This document shows positions 13,254 to 25,416 of a stretch of DNA of 64,000 nt, piece by piece. This stretch comes from Sipunculus nudus (lineage: Eukaryota; Annelida; Sipuncula; Golfingiida; Sipunculidae): contig CM049307.1 in the NCBI GenBank assembly GCA_026874595.1, forward strand, positions 76,300,643 to 76,364,642, in the 5' to 3' direction. The notes under the pieces are model-generated. The model had not been told where the DNA came from and made no database searches. It was given only the letters and a program-made list of their open reading frames with translations. A program made the position numbers and the translations under genes. Each line of letters starts with the position of its first letter. The first letter of the stretch is position 1.

Positions 13254-13600
13254 CGGTGCTCTTAAGTTGACAATCGGTACACATTAACCCATTATTTATG
13301 TTTTCTTTCCAACTAGCTTTGCTCGTAGAGAACAAACCATGGGCGCAGCCATGTTTACAAACTGCGTCACAAATGTCATAGTACGGCCATATAAAACGGA
13401 CCTATCGATTGGATCCTACAGGGACAGTGACCAATCAACGTAGGCGTTGCATTTCGTTTGACGCGTGACGTAGGAAGTAACGTGGGACGGTGCCATATTC
13501 AGGAATCTATGCCAGCTGTACCCCAACTGGACAATAAAACTCGTCAAAAATTTACCAGTTGGTTGCGTATCATCTGACAGATAGGGAGAACCATAATAAG
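13254..13600. promoter_or_regulatory. Candidate CpG-containing promoter area
   Basis: TGACGT (13466-13471) directly followed by AGGAAGT forms a CRE plus ETS-like pair in a stretch with more CpG than its surroundings. A strong splice donor on the - strand (GTAAGTAAAATAA, 13241-13253) and a weaker + strand donor near 13605 could mark divergent first exons. It might serve SAR1, whose leader exon is missing, but this is a guess. Confidence 0.25.
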
Positions 13601-13609
13601 GTAACATCA

Positions 13610-15255
13610 TCCTTTTAAAAAACGTTTTAGGACGCGAGATAAATCGGCAAGGAAGGCCTTTTAGGCACGGTGACACACCACGGAACCGGGAGAAAGTCCA
13701 TGGCCTTACCCTTAGTAAGGTCCCAGTTTTGCCATCACATCAACTTGTCCTTAGAGCACAGCCTTTATTTGAAGCCACGTAGTTGCTCTTAAACCGTTTC
13801 AGATGTCATTCTTTGAGGTACACCAGATTGTATCTGTGAATGACCTCGAAATGATTGAACATGTCGGTTCCATCTCGATTTGTGTAAAACACATTCTCGA
13901 AAATGTTACCGCATGTGGATGTATAATAAAAAATAGCTGTCAAGTCATTGAACCATCATTCATTCATACTCTAGGTTTTTATGTGTTAAGGTTTGTTTTG
14001 CACCAAACCAAATACCACAGATTATTTGTTATCAGATTAATAACGGCATATCCATGAAATTTGAGATGCAAATATTATCAGTTGAATGGGGGTAAAAGCC
14101 ACAAAAAAGGGGTCCTTATTAATATTTCTTGAAAATGTCTCTTCATATCCTGCTTTAAGCAAAATTTATTATTATAAATATATAATTATTACATTATTAA
14201 TATATTACCTGTGTTCTTGTTGAAGTAGAATAACTAGTTATGTAAAAATCCTTGTGTAATGCTGCCTATTATCTGAATCACAAGCCCTTGATGTAACCAT
14301 TAAAACCTGTTTAAAGTGGTCATAGGGTCACTTATATTAATGAAAAAAAAAAATCCCAAGCATTGAAATTAAGCAATAAATAACTAAGCAATAAATAACT
14401 AAGCAATGATATTTATGCCTAATGTGACACCTTCCCCTATAATACTTTGGTCTAACTTGACAGCTTTGCTACTTATGGCCAAAGCAACTAGTTTGACTCA
14501 GTCCCTCATCAGTATAAATTGAAATATAAATAATCCCTCCAGTATAGTGTAACACTGGTTTTTAAAGTTGCTTAGACAAATTTTCAGATGACTTTGTATG
14601 TCTTTGTCTTGTTTTTCCCTAGTCATCGCTTAAAACGAGAACCCAATAAGAACAAAGGATCTCTAGAATTTTCTGTTCCAGTGAAGTTGGGAGAACTTCA
14701 GTTGTCATCAATGCTGATCAGTTTGTTTTTTCTGCATGCTTGTTTGGCTGTGTGCAAAATATATTTAAAAAGTCAAAACCTTTCAATGATTTTTTTAGGA
14801 ATGGATTTTTAGGCAGGGAAGAATCCTAATTTGTCTTTGCTCTTATACGTAAAAATCTGGTGTCACTCCTGTATTTTTATCAATCTGTGCTGGTATTAGA
14901 TGTCAGTATCACTGTTCAGCTGAGTGTCATGACCCATGGGTCATTGTTGAGTTCATCCTGGTTAAAATCTGGTGTTTTTTTAATGAAAATTACTCATGTA
15001 TTCAACCTTTACCTGGCTTTTGGAGCAATAATACTAATTGTACAATTATGATAAACTCGATGGGGAATCCAATTTCATGTTTAGTGTACTTTATGTTCCA
15101 CTCTTGATGCCTTTTCACATGATATTATGAATCTGTTCATTGTAGAACTTTATTAGGTGTATTTGAAGTTTGGCATGGTAAGGTAGATGTGAATCTATTA
15201 ATAAAATTCACAACTTGAAAGTAGTCAGAAACCACAACTGCTGCCAAAATACTGA
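13610..15255. other. Region without recognisable genes
   Basis: Only short reading frames. The sole structure noted is a small tandem of gcaataaataactaa at 14369-14408. Confidence 0.6.
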
Positions 15256-15697
15256 TTGTATCTGCCAAAACAGTTTTGTGGAAACTGTTTTAGCTAGCGA
15301 CCGCCCCCCCGCCGCCGCCGCCGACCTTGACCCATTTTTCAAGGTCACAGCAGCGATAATGCTAAAATGATGTTCATGCAATAACTCAAAAACAATTTGA
15401 GGTACAGTCACCAAACTTGTACCATTGATGCACCTTATCAAGCGGTGGGTCAGGTTGGAATACGGATGACCTTGAATTATATTTCAAGGTCACAGCAGCA
15501 ATTATGATAAAAATGATGTTAAAGCAATAACTTGACAAGAATTTGAGGTACAGGCACCAAACATGCACCATTGATGCACCTTATAGGTCAAGTTGGAATA
15601 GGGATGACCTTTTTCAAGGTCACAACAGGGATAATGCTAAAATGAAATTAATGCAATCACTCAAATGTAAAAGGCTTTTTGACTACCTGTATTCTTG
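15256..15697 (+). mobile_element. Short, decayed Helitron-like element with ~135-bp core repeats
   Basis: It begins TTGTATCTGCCAAAACAG after A and ends gactacctgtattCTTG before T, matching the ends of 25763-26773. Inside are three copies of a unit with caaggtcacagcagcgataa and ttgatgcaccttat. Confidence 0.65.
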
Positions 15698-16802
15698 TTA
15701 AAAATTTGCTGTGTGCTACACATAAAAGTGTCACAGTTCATGCACTCCTTGCACAGTTGGATCACAGGTCAGCTCTAGAAAGGCAGTCCTTAGTATCAGT
15801 GCATACCCTGGCTATTAGCCAAGTTTAGAAGTTACCATAATATACCATAAATGAAAAGTCTGTTGAATTAAAAACATAAATGGATCCAGCTCTCCTCCAG
15901 AATTAAATGGATTGTTCCTTGAGTGTCTCTCTAACCCTCATCAAACTATGTACATAACATAGGTTTCACAAAGACAAACCAACTGAATAACCAAGGGGAA
16001 AATATAATACCTTGCCACCTGGGGTATTTTAATAATTTCTTGGTGATACTGTTAACAGGCTGCAGAGTTTTTGTCCGGGCATTTCAGTGTAACAGGCAGA
16101 TATGCTGTTATTTGTAAAGGCTACAGTGTGGTTAATGAGGTTGTGCCGAAATATCCTGAGCATAACTGCGAAAATATCATGACTGCCTGATGCAGATTGA
16201 ATGAGATTTTGTGACTCTGAAGTTAAAGCCAACTGTCCAATTTAAACCCCTGTCAGTCCCTTGATCTCAGCTTCTGACTGTTTTGACATGCTTTTTTACA
16301 CCTGGTAGCCAAGACCAGACTGCATAATTATGAAGGTCATGACATGATAGTCTATTGGTCCATTTCTGTTCCTCTATTCACATGGGTGCTGGGCTGAACC
16401 ATCATAATTTGTACATGGAGTTCATGCCACCTGTTACAGACAAAGGCCAGGCTGAGTACTGGCAGCTGATTTATCAATTCTTCATTGTCATAAACCTGAA
16501 CCTGACTCTTCAATTAGTTATGTGTCAGTTCAGAAGAGGATGCCACATTATGGAAGAGAACCTATTAATGTATATTTTTATTTGAGGTCTTTGAAGTCAT
16601 GATTAACCAGTTAACATGCAATTTACCACTCTTCTGTCTTTAGACTTGAGGTCATTTTGAAAGTATATCATTAGGGGCAGATTGCAAAGTTATGAATTAC
16701 GATTTAATAACACAGTCACTGCATGAAAATTAATGTCAGTCTTTCTATACTTCATTCCACCATCCCTGTCCACCTGATTTTTTGAAAATTTTTGTGATAT
16801 TT
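15698..16802. other. Region without recognisable genes
   Basis: No convincing exon, RNA or repeat structure was seen. Confidence 0.55.
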
Positions 16803-18543
16803 TAAGCTCAGCTGACTATGAGTCATCTGAGCTATAGTCGTGGTCCATTGTCCGTTGTCTGTCCGTCCGTAAGACTGGCACGTTTCGACATCATTGGACC
16901 TGCGAATCTGAAATTCGGCATACAGTTAGATGTCTCCAAAATCTCCTACCATGCCAAAAATTGGGTCAATAGGACTTCGTTCCTTTTAGATATTAAGGAA
17001 AAACCTCAATTTTTTATTAGAAATCTATTTTCACACTTCAGGACTGCCTAATATCAAAACCACCCATCTGGTTTTCTTCATATTTACCATAAATATTCCT
17101 CTATATAGTTCCTATGTACATGCCAGAAATTAAGTCTAAATTGTTTAATTTAAAAAAGTTATGGGCCCAAACATAATGGACTTTGTAAAAAAATCAGGAA
17201 AGATATTTGGTCACTTAAGACCAAAAGTGTTAAAGGTAGGGACTTTTTTTTCAGTAATACCACTTTAATTAATCAAAATTTAATTGTATACCAAAAATTA
17301 GATCAAAATCTGTTAAATTTTTTTAAATATTGGCAAAAATATAAAATTGGTACCTTAAATTTTGCCCAACTTTGGCCATGGCAAGTTTTTTTTTTCCTGT
17401 AAGTACTGTGGATTTAATTTTCACAGTATGTACACATAAGGATTTAATCTGTTAAAATCTGAAATTTGAAAATAAAAGCTGCAAAATTAGGCTGGCTATT
17501 GAATTTTGTTGGAGGCTCTTGTTGTATTCCCTTACATTGTCAAGCAGTCCACTTTGATGACTGTAGGTCATTCAGTGCACATCTCCATGCTCCCCAGGCT
17601 GTTGGCATAATGCTAGATGTACCAAAGATCTCCTACCAAGCTGAAAACTGGGTCTTTGCGACTTTGTTCCTTTGAGAAATTAAGGAAAAAGCCTCAATTT
17701 TTTATTAAAAACATATTTTTACACTTCAGGACTGCCGAATATCAAAACCACTCATCTGTTTTTCCTCATATTTACCATAAATACTCCTCTATATAGTTCC
17801 TATGTACATGCCAGAAATAAGGTCTGTATTGTATAATTTAAAAAAGTTATGGGCTCAAACATAATGCATTTTGTAAAAAATCAGGAAAGATATTTGATCG
17901 CTTAACACAAAGCATGTTAAAGCTAAGGACTTTTTTCCAGTAATATAATTTTAACTAATCAAAATTAAATTGTATACCAAAAATTAGTTCAAAATCTTTT
18001 AAATTTATTAAAATATTAGCAAAAATAAAAATTGGTACCTTAAATTTTGCCCAACTTTGGCCATGGCAGGTTTTTTTTTCCTGTAAGTACTGTGGATTTA
18101 ATTTTCACAGTATGTACACATAAGGATTTAATCTGTTAAAATCTGAAATTTGAAAATAAAAGCTGCAAAATTAGGCTGGCTATTGAATTTTGTTGGAGGC
18201 TCTTGTTGTATTCCCTTACATTGTCAAGCAGTCCACTTTGGTGACTGTAGGTCATTCAGTGCAGCTCTCTATGCTGGGTGTTATTGCTCATTTTTTCTAC
18301 AATTTCTTGTGAATTTGTAATTTTTAAAGCACTGTTTCTTCTTTCCTCAAATTTGATACACAAGTAGTTTGGCCTTCATCTTCAAGGTCAAATCAGTCAA
18401 AATAGAATTGTTTTGTGAACACTATAACTTTTGATCCAGTTTTGAAAGTCATCTTCCTAATTAACTGATTGTTATGACCCTTGGGTTACTTGTTACTTCA
18501 AGGTCAACTTCAGCTGAGCAGAGTGACCTGTGGGTCCCTTGTT
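16803..18543 (+). repeat. RepA, apparently full-length copy
   Basis: Starts with the agctcagctgac...gtcatctgagct hairpin and ends cagctgagcagagtgacctg then gggtcccttg. It contains two units of 684 bp; the stretch actgtggatttaattttcac through gtaggtcattcagtgca is almost identical at 17408 and 18092, so the duplication is recent. Confidence 0.85.
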
Positions 18544-19767
18544 TATACAATGCACTAAAGCTTACCTTAATTTATCAAAATCAGACATGTGGCGATTATT
18601 TTACAGCAAATTAATACTGTCCCCTATATGGATTCCACATGGTTAATTCAGAAAGAAAAATGACTAAACAGATACACAATCTTTTGACATATCAGTGACA
18701 ACCTAAGGCGACGGACTTAAATAACATCCACTTAACGATTCATATTGATGACCTCACAGCGGTATTTGTACGTTATTATGTCACAAATACTTCCCCCATA
18801 CATTACATTGATCAACAGATATGGACACTTGAACTGATGCCTTCATTTTTGCATCTCTTTTTTGACAGGTCAGCACCATCCTGGCGTCACAAAGTAAAAA
18901 TATTTATTTCATGCCCTTTTAAATCATCACAAATCGCCACATAACATCCTTTGATAAAAGCTTATTTTTAGTGGCAAAAAAAATATATATTTGGAAGCAA
19001 TGTGGTGAAAAATTATGTGGACAGGGGTGTTGGAACAGAGTATATAAAAGTAGAAACTTTAATGTGTTTAAATTGTTCATTCATGAACAGTATAATAGAT
19101 CTACAGCTTTCACGAATTTATAAGAAATGTATAGAAAATATATAAGGTGTAATGACATAATGTGATAAAGAAATATGTCTTTATCATTCTGGTGACACTG
19201 AGATGATTTATCGGTTTGTTTCCCAGCTTGACATCCACTTGTCTGGGATAATTGACCTAGTTTACATATCACTGCTGTTGTCCTGGTTCTTCACAGGTTT
19301 ATATATTATAAGTGAATATATCTGATCAGTCTGATGATGAAGAGTGAATTGGCATTCTGAGATGCACTGAAATATGACAGTCAGTAATTCAGGCTTTTTT
19401 TTGTGGGGCTGATGATATATGTTGAATTATCAGTGGATTCTATTGGCAAGATACAATAATTAGGATTTAGGACACCTCTGAAAGAACCAACTTTAATTAA
19501 GATTATCAGTGCCTCTGTCTGACAAGAATTGAATTACCAGTACCTGACGGGGAGAGATATAAAGCAATAAACTGGAAAAGTGACCTCGAGAATTTTTTGA
19601 TTGTTCATTATGTGCATTTGAAAACATAGAAAACATTGAAACACAGAAATATGTTGCCTTATTGTGGCAAGACAGTATGTTACTACAGTAAACCTCACCT
19701 TACAACCACCTCTGTTTAGTGGACACCTCAAAATAACAACCATGCTTTCATTCTCAATTCTGTTTTT
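18544..19767. other. Region without recognisable genes, MITE fragment at its end
   Basis: No exon is recognised. Bases 19687-19720 (acagtaaacctcaccttaca) resemble one end of a pogo-like MITE, and a counterpart end lies at 24985-25026. Confidence 0.45.
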
Positions 19768-21640
19768 TAGCTCAGCTGACAATAAGTCATCTGAGCTATA
19801 GTCGTGGTCCATTGTCCGTCGTCTGTCCGTCCGTAGATGTGGCACGTTTTGAAACCGTAAGACCTAGGATTCCAAAATTTGGCATAATGTTAGATGTCCC
19901 CAAGATCTCCTACCAAACCGAAAACTGGGTCTTTGCGACTTCGTTCCTTTGAGAAATTAAGGAAAAACCTCAATTTTTTATTAAAAACCTATTTTCACAC
20001 TACAGGACTGCCTAATATCAAAACCACTCATCCGTTTTTCCTCATATTTACCATAAATATTCCTCTATATAGTTCCTATGTCCAGGCCAGAAATTATGTC
20101 TGTATTTTATAATTTAAAAAAGTTATGGGCCCAAACATAATTGCATTTTTTAAAAAATCAGGAAAGATATTTGATCACTTAACACAAAGATTGTTAAAGC
20201 TATGGACTTTTTTTTCCAGTAATATAACTTTAATTAATCAAAATTAAATTGTATACCCAAAATTAGATCAAAATCTTTAAATTTTTTAAAAATATTAACA
20301 AAAATAAAAAATTGGTACCTTAAATTTTGCCCAACTTTGACCATGGCACGTTTTTTTCCTGTAAGTACTGTGGATTTAATTTTCACAGCATGTTTTTGTT
20401 AGCATTTTGTCTGTTAACACCAAAACTTTGAAACCAGTTGATCAAAAACTGTAGATTTAATTCAAGTTTTCAAGCACCATGTAACATATTGTTTACATCA
20501 AGCTAGTGTTATGCAGTTTGCAAGAGCTCAGCTCCCCAGCTTCTGCTCTCAGTTCCTAAAATTTGGCAAACAATTAGATGTCTCCAAAATCCCCTACCAT
20601 GCCAAGAATTTGGTCACTAGGACTTAATACCTTCGAGATATTAATGAAAAACTTCATTTTTCCATTAAAAACACATTGTTACACTTCAAGACTGTCTAAT
20701 ATCAAAACCACTGATCTGACTTTTATCATATATAATATATATATATTTTTCTATACATCCTCTATGCACATGCCAGAAATGATGTCTGTATTGCCTAACT
20801 GTTTTAAGTTATGGGCCCAAACATAATGCACTTTGTAAAAAATCAAGAAATATATTTACTCCCTTACAAGAGGATTGCTGAAGCTAGAGATTTTTTTTCA
20901 GGGATGTAACATTATTTCATCAAGATTCCATTGAATACCCAAAATTAGTTCTCAATTTTTCAAATTTTACGAGTTATTAGTATAAATATTAAATTAGTAC
21001 CTTAAATTTTGCTCAACTTTGACCATGGCACGTTTGTTTCCTGTGAGCACTATTGATATAATTTTCATATCATACACACATAAGGATTTCAGCTTTTTAG
21101 TTTAGAAAGCTGAAAGGAATTGGCCAAAAATTGTAGCTTTTAATAATGTTTTTATGAGACCATGTCAGACTTTGGCTCTCTCCAGCCTCTCTTGAGTCAC
21201 CTGTATGTTGACCTCGTTGAAATTTCAGCAAATTATGCATGCTTGAGGCGAGGCATTCACTTGGGCAGCCAGGCAGCTTATGGCCAGCCACAGTTGATCC
21301 AGGTGTCCAACCTAACTCATCTAGTAGTTTTAACCAACAAAATAACAATAAACAATAAATTATTAAATTTTTATTGGTTTTTAATAACAAATTAAAGAAA
21401 ATAGAAAAGGAATTTGTTAGTTTATAATAACAGGAAATTAACTTGCAGTTACTGATGATATAAGAATCTTGTATCAATGGATAGAATGTCACATATTCCA
21501 AATAACACCATGCAGTATTTTTCAGTTCAATTTTTATGATAAAAAAGTAAATCATATTAGTCATTACTAATCATTAGGGATCATATGAAGGAAATTAATG
21601 ATAGACAAAGATGCAGTTGATAATATTAATCTAGATTCCT
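19768..21640 (+). repeat. RepA copy, + strand, inverted relative to 1-1937
   Basis: Same start hairpin and two ~687-bp units (tagatgtccccaagatctcc at 19889, tagatgtctccaaaatcccc at 20576). The match to the reverse complement of 1-1937 continues to about 21640. Bases 21650-22115 are AT-rich and show nothing. Confidence 0.85.
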
Positions 21641-22115
21641 ACTGTGTCTAGTGTGTACATTGATGTGAAATTAGTCCAAAATGAATATATTACATTTATT
21701 TTTTTTTAAATATAAATAAAAGCCATAAAACCAGGTACTTATGATCATTATTTAAATGTGTGAATTTTGTATATCCTGGATTCTCAACATCATTGTTGGG
21801 TGAAAACTATATAAATACCAGACATGGTGCAAATACTTTGCAATTGTATTAAAATACGAATATGAATATGTACTGCATTATAAAATTTCTTGCATAAAGA
21901 ATGGGAATTCAGATAAAAATGAAAGTATATGAATACCAGTGCAAATACTTTCAAAATGTATTCATGAATGCATTCATGAATATATTCTTTAATATTATTT
22001 TAATAATCATTTCAGTTATATTTCCATACAATTCTCTTATTATTTTTAATAAAAATTATATTTGGGACAATATTTGTAATTTTCTTTTAATAAATAGTTA
22101 AACTCTTATATTATA

Positions 22116-23370
22116 CTAGCTGATAGACCCGGTATACCGGGCTTATTACCGGGGTTAGGGAGATTTATTAACTGAGATGTGAAATGTTGGCTCATTTTTT
22201 TATTCTAAAAGTTAACAGAAAATATAGTTTTTCAGTGGGAAACTGGCTCCATCAGATATGTATAAACATGTTTGCACGACTGCAGAATAACTCGCGCACC
22301 TCTCTGAGGCACAACACTTCTGTGAACAGAAAACGTTTCTAGGTACAGCTGCTTGTATCTTAATTTTGCCACTTACTTTTAAATTATATGAATTCTTAAA
22401 ATCTAATCGTCTGTCCGTATAAACTCATAACCTGGTGGAGACAGTGCGTGAGTGATCCTGCAGTCGCTCCAATATTTTTAACATTTATTTAGTGGTTCTG
22501 TCCTCGTGGCAAGAAATTTATAGCCCCGTATGTTTACCATGATGACCTGGCCAGTGATGGTGTTGACATTGCGAACCGGAATGAGACGCGGGGGCATTCA
22601 GGTTTTCGATGATATCTGACTTGATTCTATCATTGGACGTACAAAGATTATAGGTTGATGTGAGGAACACATGAAAGACTTATTAATTGTACGTTGCAAG
22701 GAAACTGTTCCTGAAGAAAGAAACAGAAATATGCATACCTCGTAAGTTGCAGAAGCGGACCCAACGGGACTCCATGCAGAGGGTCCATATTCATTTTCAA
22801 CCGCCGCAATATTTTTTCATCGTATCAGACAAATTTTGAGGCCTGAAACCCCCGACACCACCCCAGCCCTGTTCCTGAAATTAGGACCTTGAATTAGGTT
22901 TTGTCATTAATCCTCCTGGGTTGAACTCTCCATTTTGTAAAGCAAGAAACATGTGTTTTTCTCTTTTACTGACCACGCACGTGGGTCAAATCCCTCATTG
23001 AAAGCAAGCGTTATTCATATGAACAATAGTCCTTAGTGTTAGAGGTTAAGTGACCGCGATGCACGCATTCCGGTGATTGCCGAACTGCCTTCGGCTGTGC
23101 TCGGTAAAAAAAACGGAAAAATCACTCCAATTTATATGTATACTAAAAATTATTTATTTTCATATCGCCTATGTCACTGCGGGGATAATAACCTTTAAAA
23201 TGATGTATGGCACAACATTGTACACAGCGCGGTTATAGAGAACACCGCGAACAAACGTGAACCGAATTCCTTTTATAAGTATTAGATGTTCTGCTTATAA
23301 GTTATATGGCCAAGTCAAAATCTGTGTGACAGTAGTACTCAATTTGTTAATAATTTCTAAATCATATTTT
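22116..23370 (-). mobile_element. Possible Helitron-like element, 3' end only
   Basis: On the - strand a perfect palindrome CCCGGTATACCGGG is followed by 8 bases, then CTAG and T, the Helitron 3' layout. The 5' end to the right was not found. The body to 23370 is more GC- and CpG-rich than its surroundings and has only a 39-codon reading frame. Confidence 0.4.
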
Positions 23371-23373
23371 TAT

Positions 23374-24905
23374 TATGCCCCCGCCACAAAGTGGCCGGGG
23401 CATATAGTTTTATCTATGTCCGTCATTCCGTCATTCCGAAATGAAACAGTTGTACAGACTTTTTTTCGCAATGCCTGCAGATATTGGCCTGATTTTTGGT
23501 GTGTGGGCAGATATAGACCAGTTACAGATCGAGTTCGCGTTTCGTCCTGGTTGACCTACTTTTGACCGTTTAACAGCACCTAAACTTAGAAAATTTCATG
23601 AAAAATAGAAATATTCATGACAGATACACATGTACGGACTTTTTTTCGCAATGCCTGCAGATATTGGCCTGAATTTTTGGTGTGTGAGCAGATATAGACC
23701 AGTTACAGATCGAGTTCGCGTTTCGTCCTGGTTGACCTACTTTTGACCGTTTTACGGCTCCTGAACATAGAAAATTTCATGAAAAATATGAAATTTCATG
23801 ACAAATACACATGTACAGACGTTTTTTTGCAATGCCTGCAGATATTGGCCTAAATTTTGGTGTGTCGGCAGATATAGACCAGTTACAGATCGAGTTCGCG
23901 TTTCGTCCTAGTTGACCTACTTTTGACCGTTTTACGGCTCCTAAACTTAGAAATTTTCATGAAAAATAGAAATATTCATGACAGATACACATGTACGGTT
24001 TTTTTTTCACAATGCCTGCAGATATTGGCCTAATTTTTGGTGTGTGGGCAGATATAGACCAGTTACAGATTGAGTTCGCGTTTCGTCCCGGTTGACTTAC
24101 TTTTTACCGTTTTACGGCTCCTGAACATAGAAAATTTAAAGAAAATTATGAAATTTCATGACAAATACACATGTACAGAAGTTTTTTCGCAATGCCTGCA
24201 GATATTGGCCTGAATTTTGGTGTGTCGGCTGATATTGACCAGTTACAGATGGAGTTCACGTTTTGTCCCAGTTGACCTATTTTTGACCGTTTGACGGTGC
24301 TCTAACATAAAAAATTTCATAAAAAAGGTGCACATGTATGGACTTTTTTTCGCAGTGCCTGCAGATATGGGCCTGATTTTTGGTGTGTAGGCAGATAATG
24401 ACCAGTTACAGATCGAGTTCTTGTTTTGTCTCAGTTGACCTACTTTTGACCATTTGACTGCTCCTGAACATAGAAAGTTTCATGAAAAATATAAATTTTC
24501 ATAACAAATGCATATGTACTGACTTTTTTTCCTCAATGCCTGCAGATACCACCCTGATTTTTTTTGTGTGGGCAGATAATGACAGTTACAGATCAAGTTT
24601 GCGTTTCATCCTGGTTGACCTACTTTTGATTGTTTTACGGATCCTAAACATAGAAAATTTCATGAAAGACAGAAATTTTTATGGAAAATGCACATGTATG
24701 GACTTTTTTTCACAATGCCTGCATATACTGGCATGATTTTTGGTGTGTTGCTTGATAATGACCCGTTACAAATCGCATTTTGCCCTTGTTGACCTACTTT
24801 TGACCATACAACACCTCCTGAACTTAAAAAATTTTCCAAATTTTACAAATGTTTCTAATTTGCCCAAGGCGGGGGCATTCGTGTCGTTCCGACACATGTA
24901 CTTTT
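23374..24905 (+). mobile_element. Element with 180-bp tandem core and hairpin ends
   Basis: Eight copies of a ~180-bp unit (aatgcctgcagatattggcc at 23470, 23650, 23831, 24011, 24190 and, diverged, 24354, 24535, 24714). The left end is a hairpin, atgcccccgcc...ggccggggcat. The right end has ggcgggggcat and a perfect hairpin GTGTCG-ttc-CGACAC. Confidence 0.85.
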
Positions 24906-25034
24906 ATATGCCGTGACCCATAGGTCCCTTGTTCTCTTTTATATCGACCTTGCTCAGACAACCACCTCAAAAATGCAACCACTTTATTGAAGTCCCGTTG
25001 GTGGTCCTAGTTTTAAGGTTTCACTGAATTTTTT

Positions 25035-25400
25035 TAGCTCAGCTGACTGTAAGTCAACTGAGGTATAGGAATGACGCTTTGTCTGTGGTCACTCAGGCCG
25101 TCCATTAGCAGGGCACAAATCATAACTGCTGGTCCTAGAAACTTCTAAGTGAACATCCAAGGTGGTAAATAAAAAAATCTCCTTTTTAACCTGAAATTAG
25201 GTCACTGTGACCTATATCCTCCGAGCTATGGGGCTTGAAAGTACCCCCCAGAATAATAAAAAAAAAAAAATACAAAACCTCCAATATCTTGATAATTAAT
25301 GCATGGATTGTCATGAATCTTGCCTTGAATATTGACCATGACTAGTTTGTCAGTTCTCGAAAAGTGGTGGCGGCACCTGTAATTTTTGTTATTTTTACGA
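25035..25400 (+). repeat. Repeat sharing the RepA start hairpin but a different body
   Basis: Starts agctcagctgactgtaagtc, then diverges; its body matches 6540-6740 inverted (aggtcactgtgacct and a ggtggcggcacctg palindrome). Confidence 0.6.
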
Positions 25401-25416
25401 ATATTTATCTAATTTT

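Noticed and set aside
21097-21564. 155-codon reading frame on the - strand
   Set aside because: Lies within RepA and is broken in the inverted copy at 1-600; no family similarity seen.
22480-22600. 39-codon frame on the - strand (RNVNTITGQVIMVNIRG)
   Set aside because: Looks protein-like but is short, has a stop just upstream, and sits in a probable mobile element; no function can be named.
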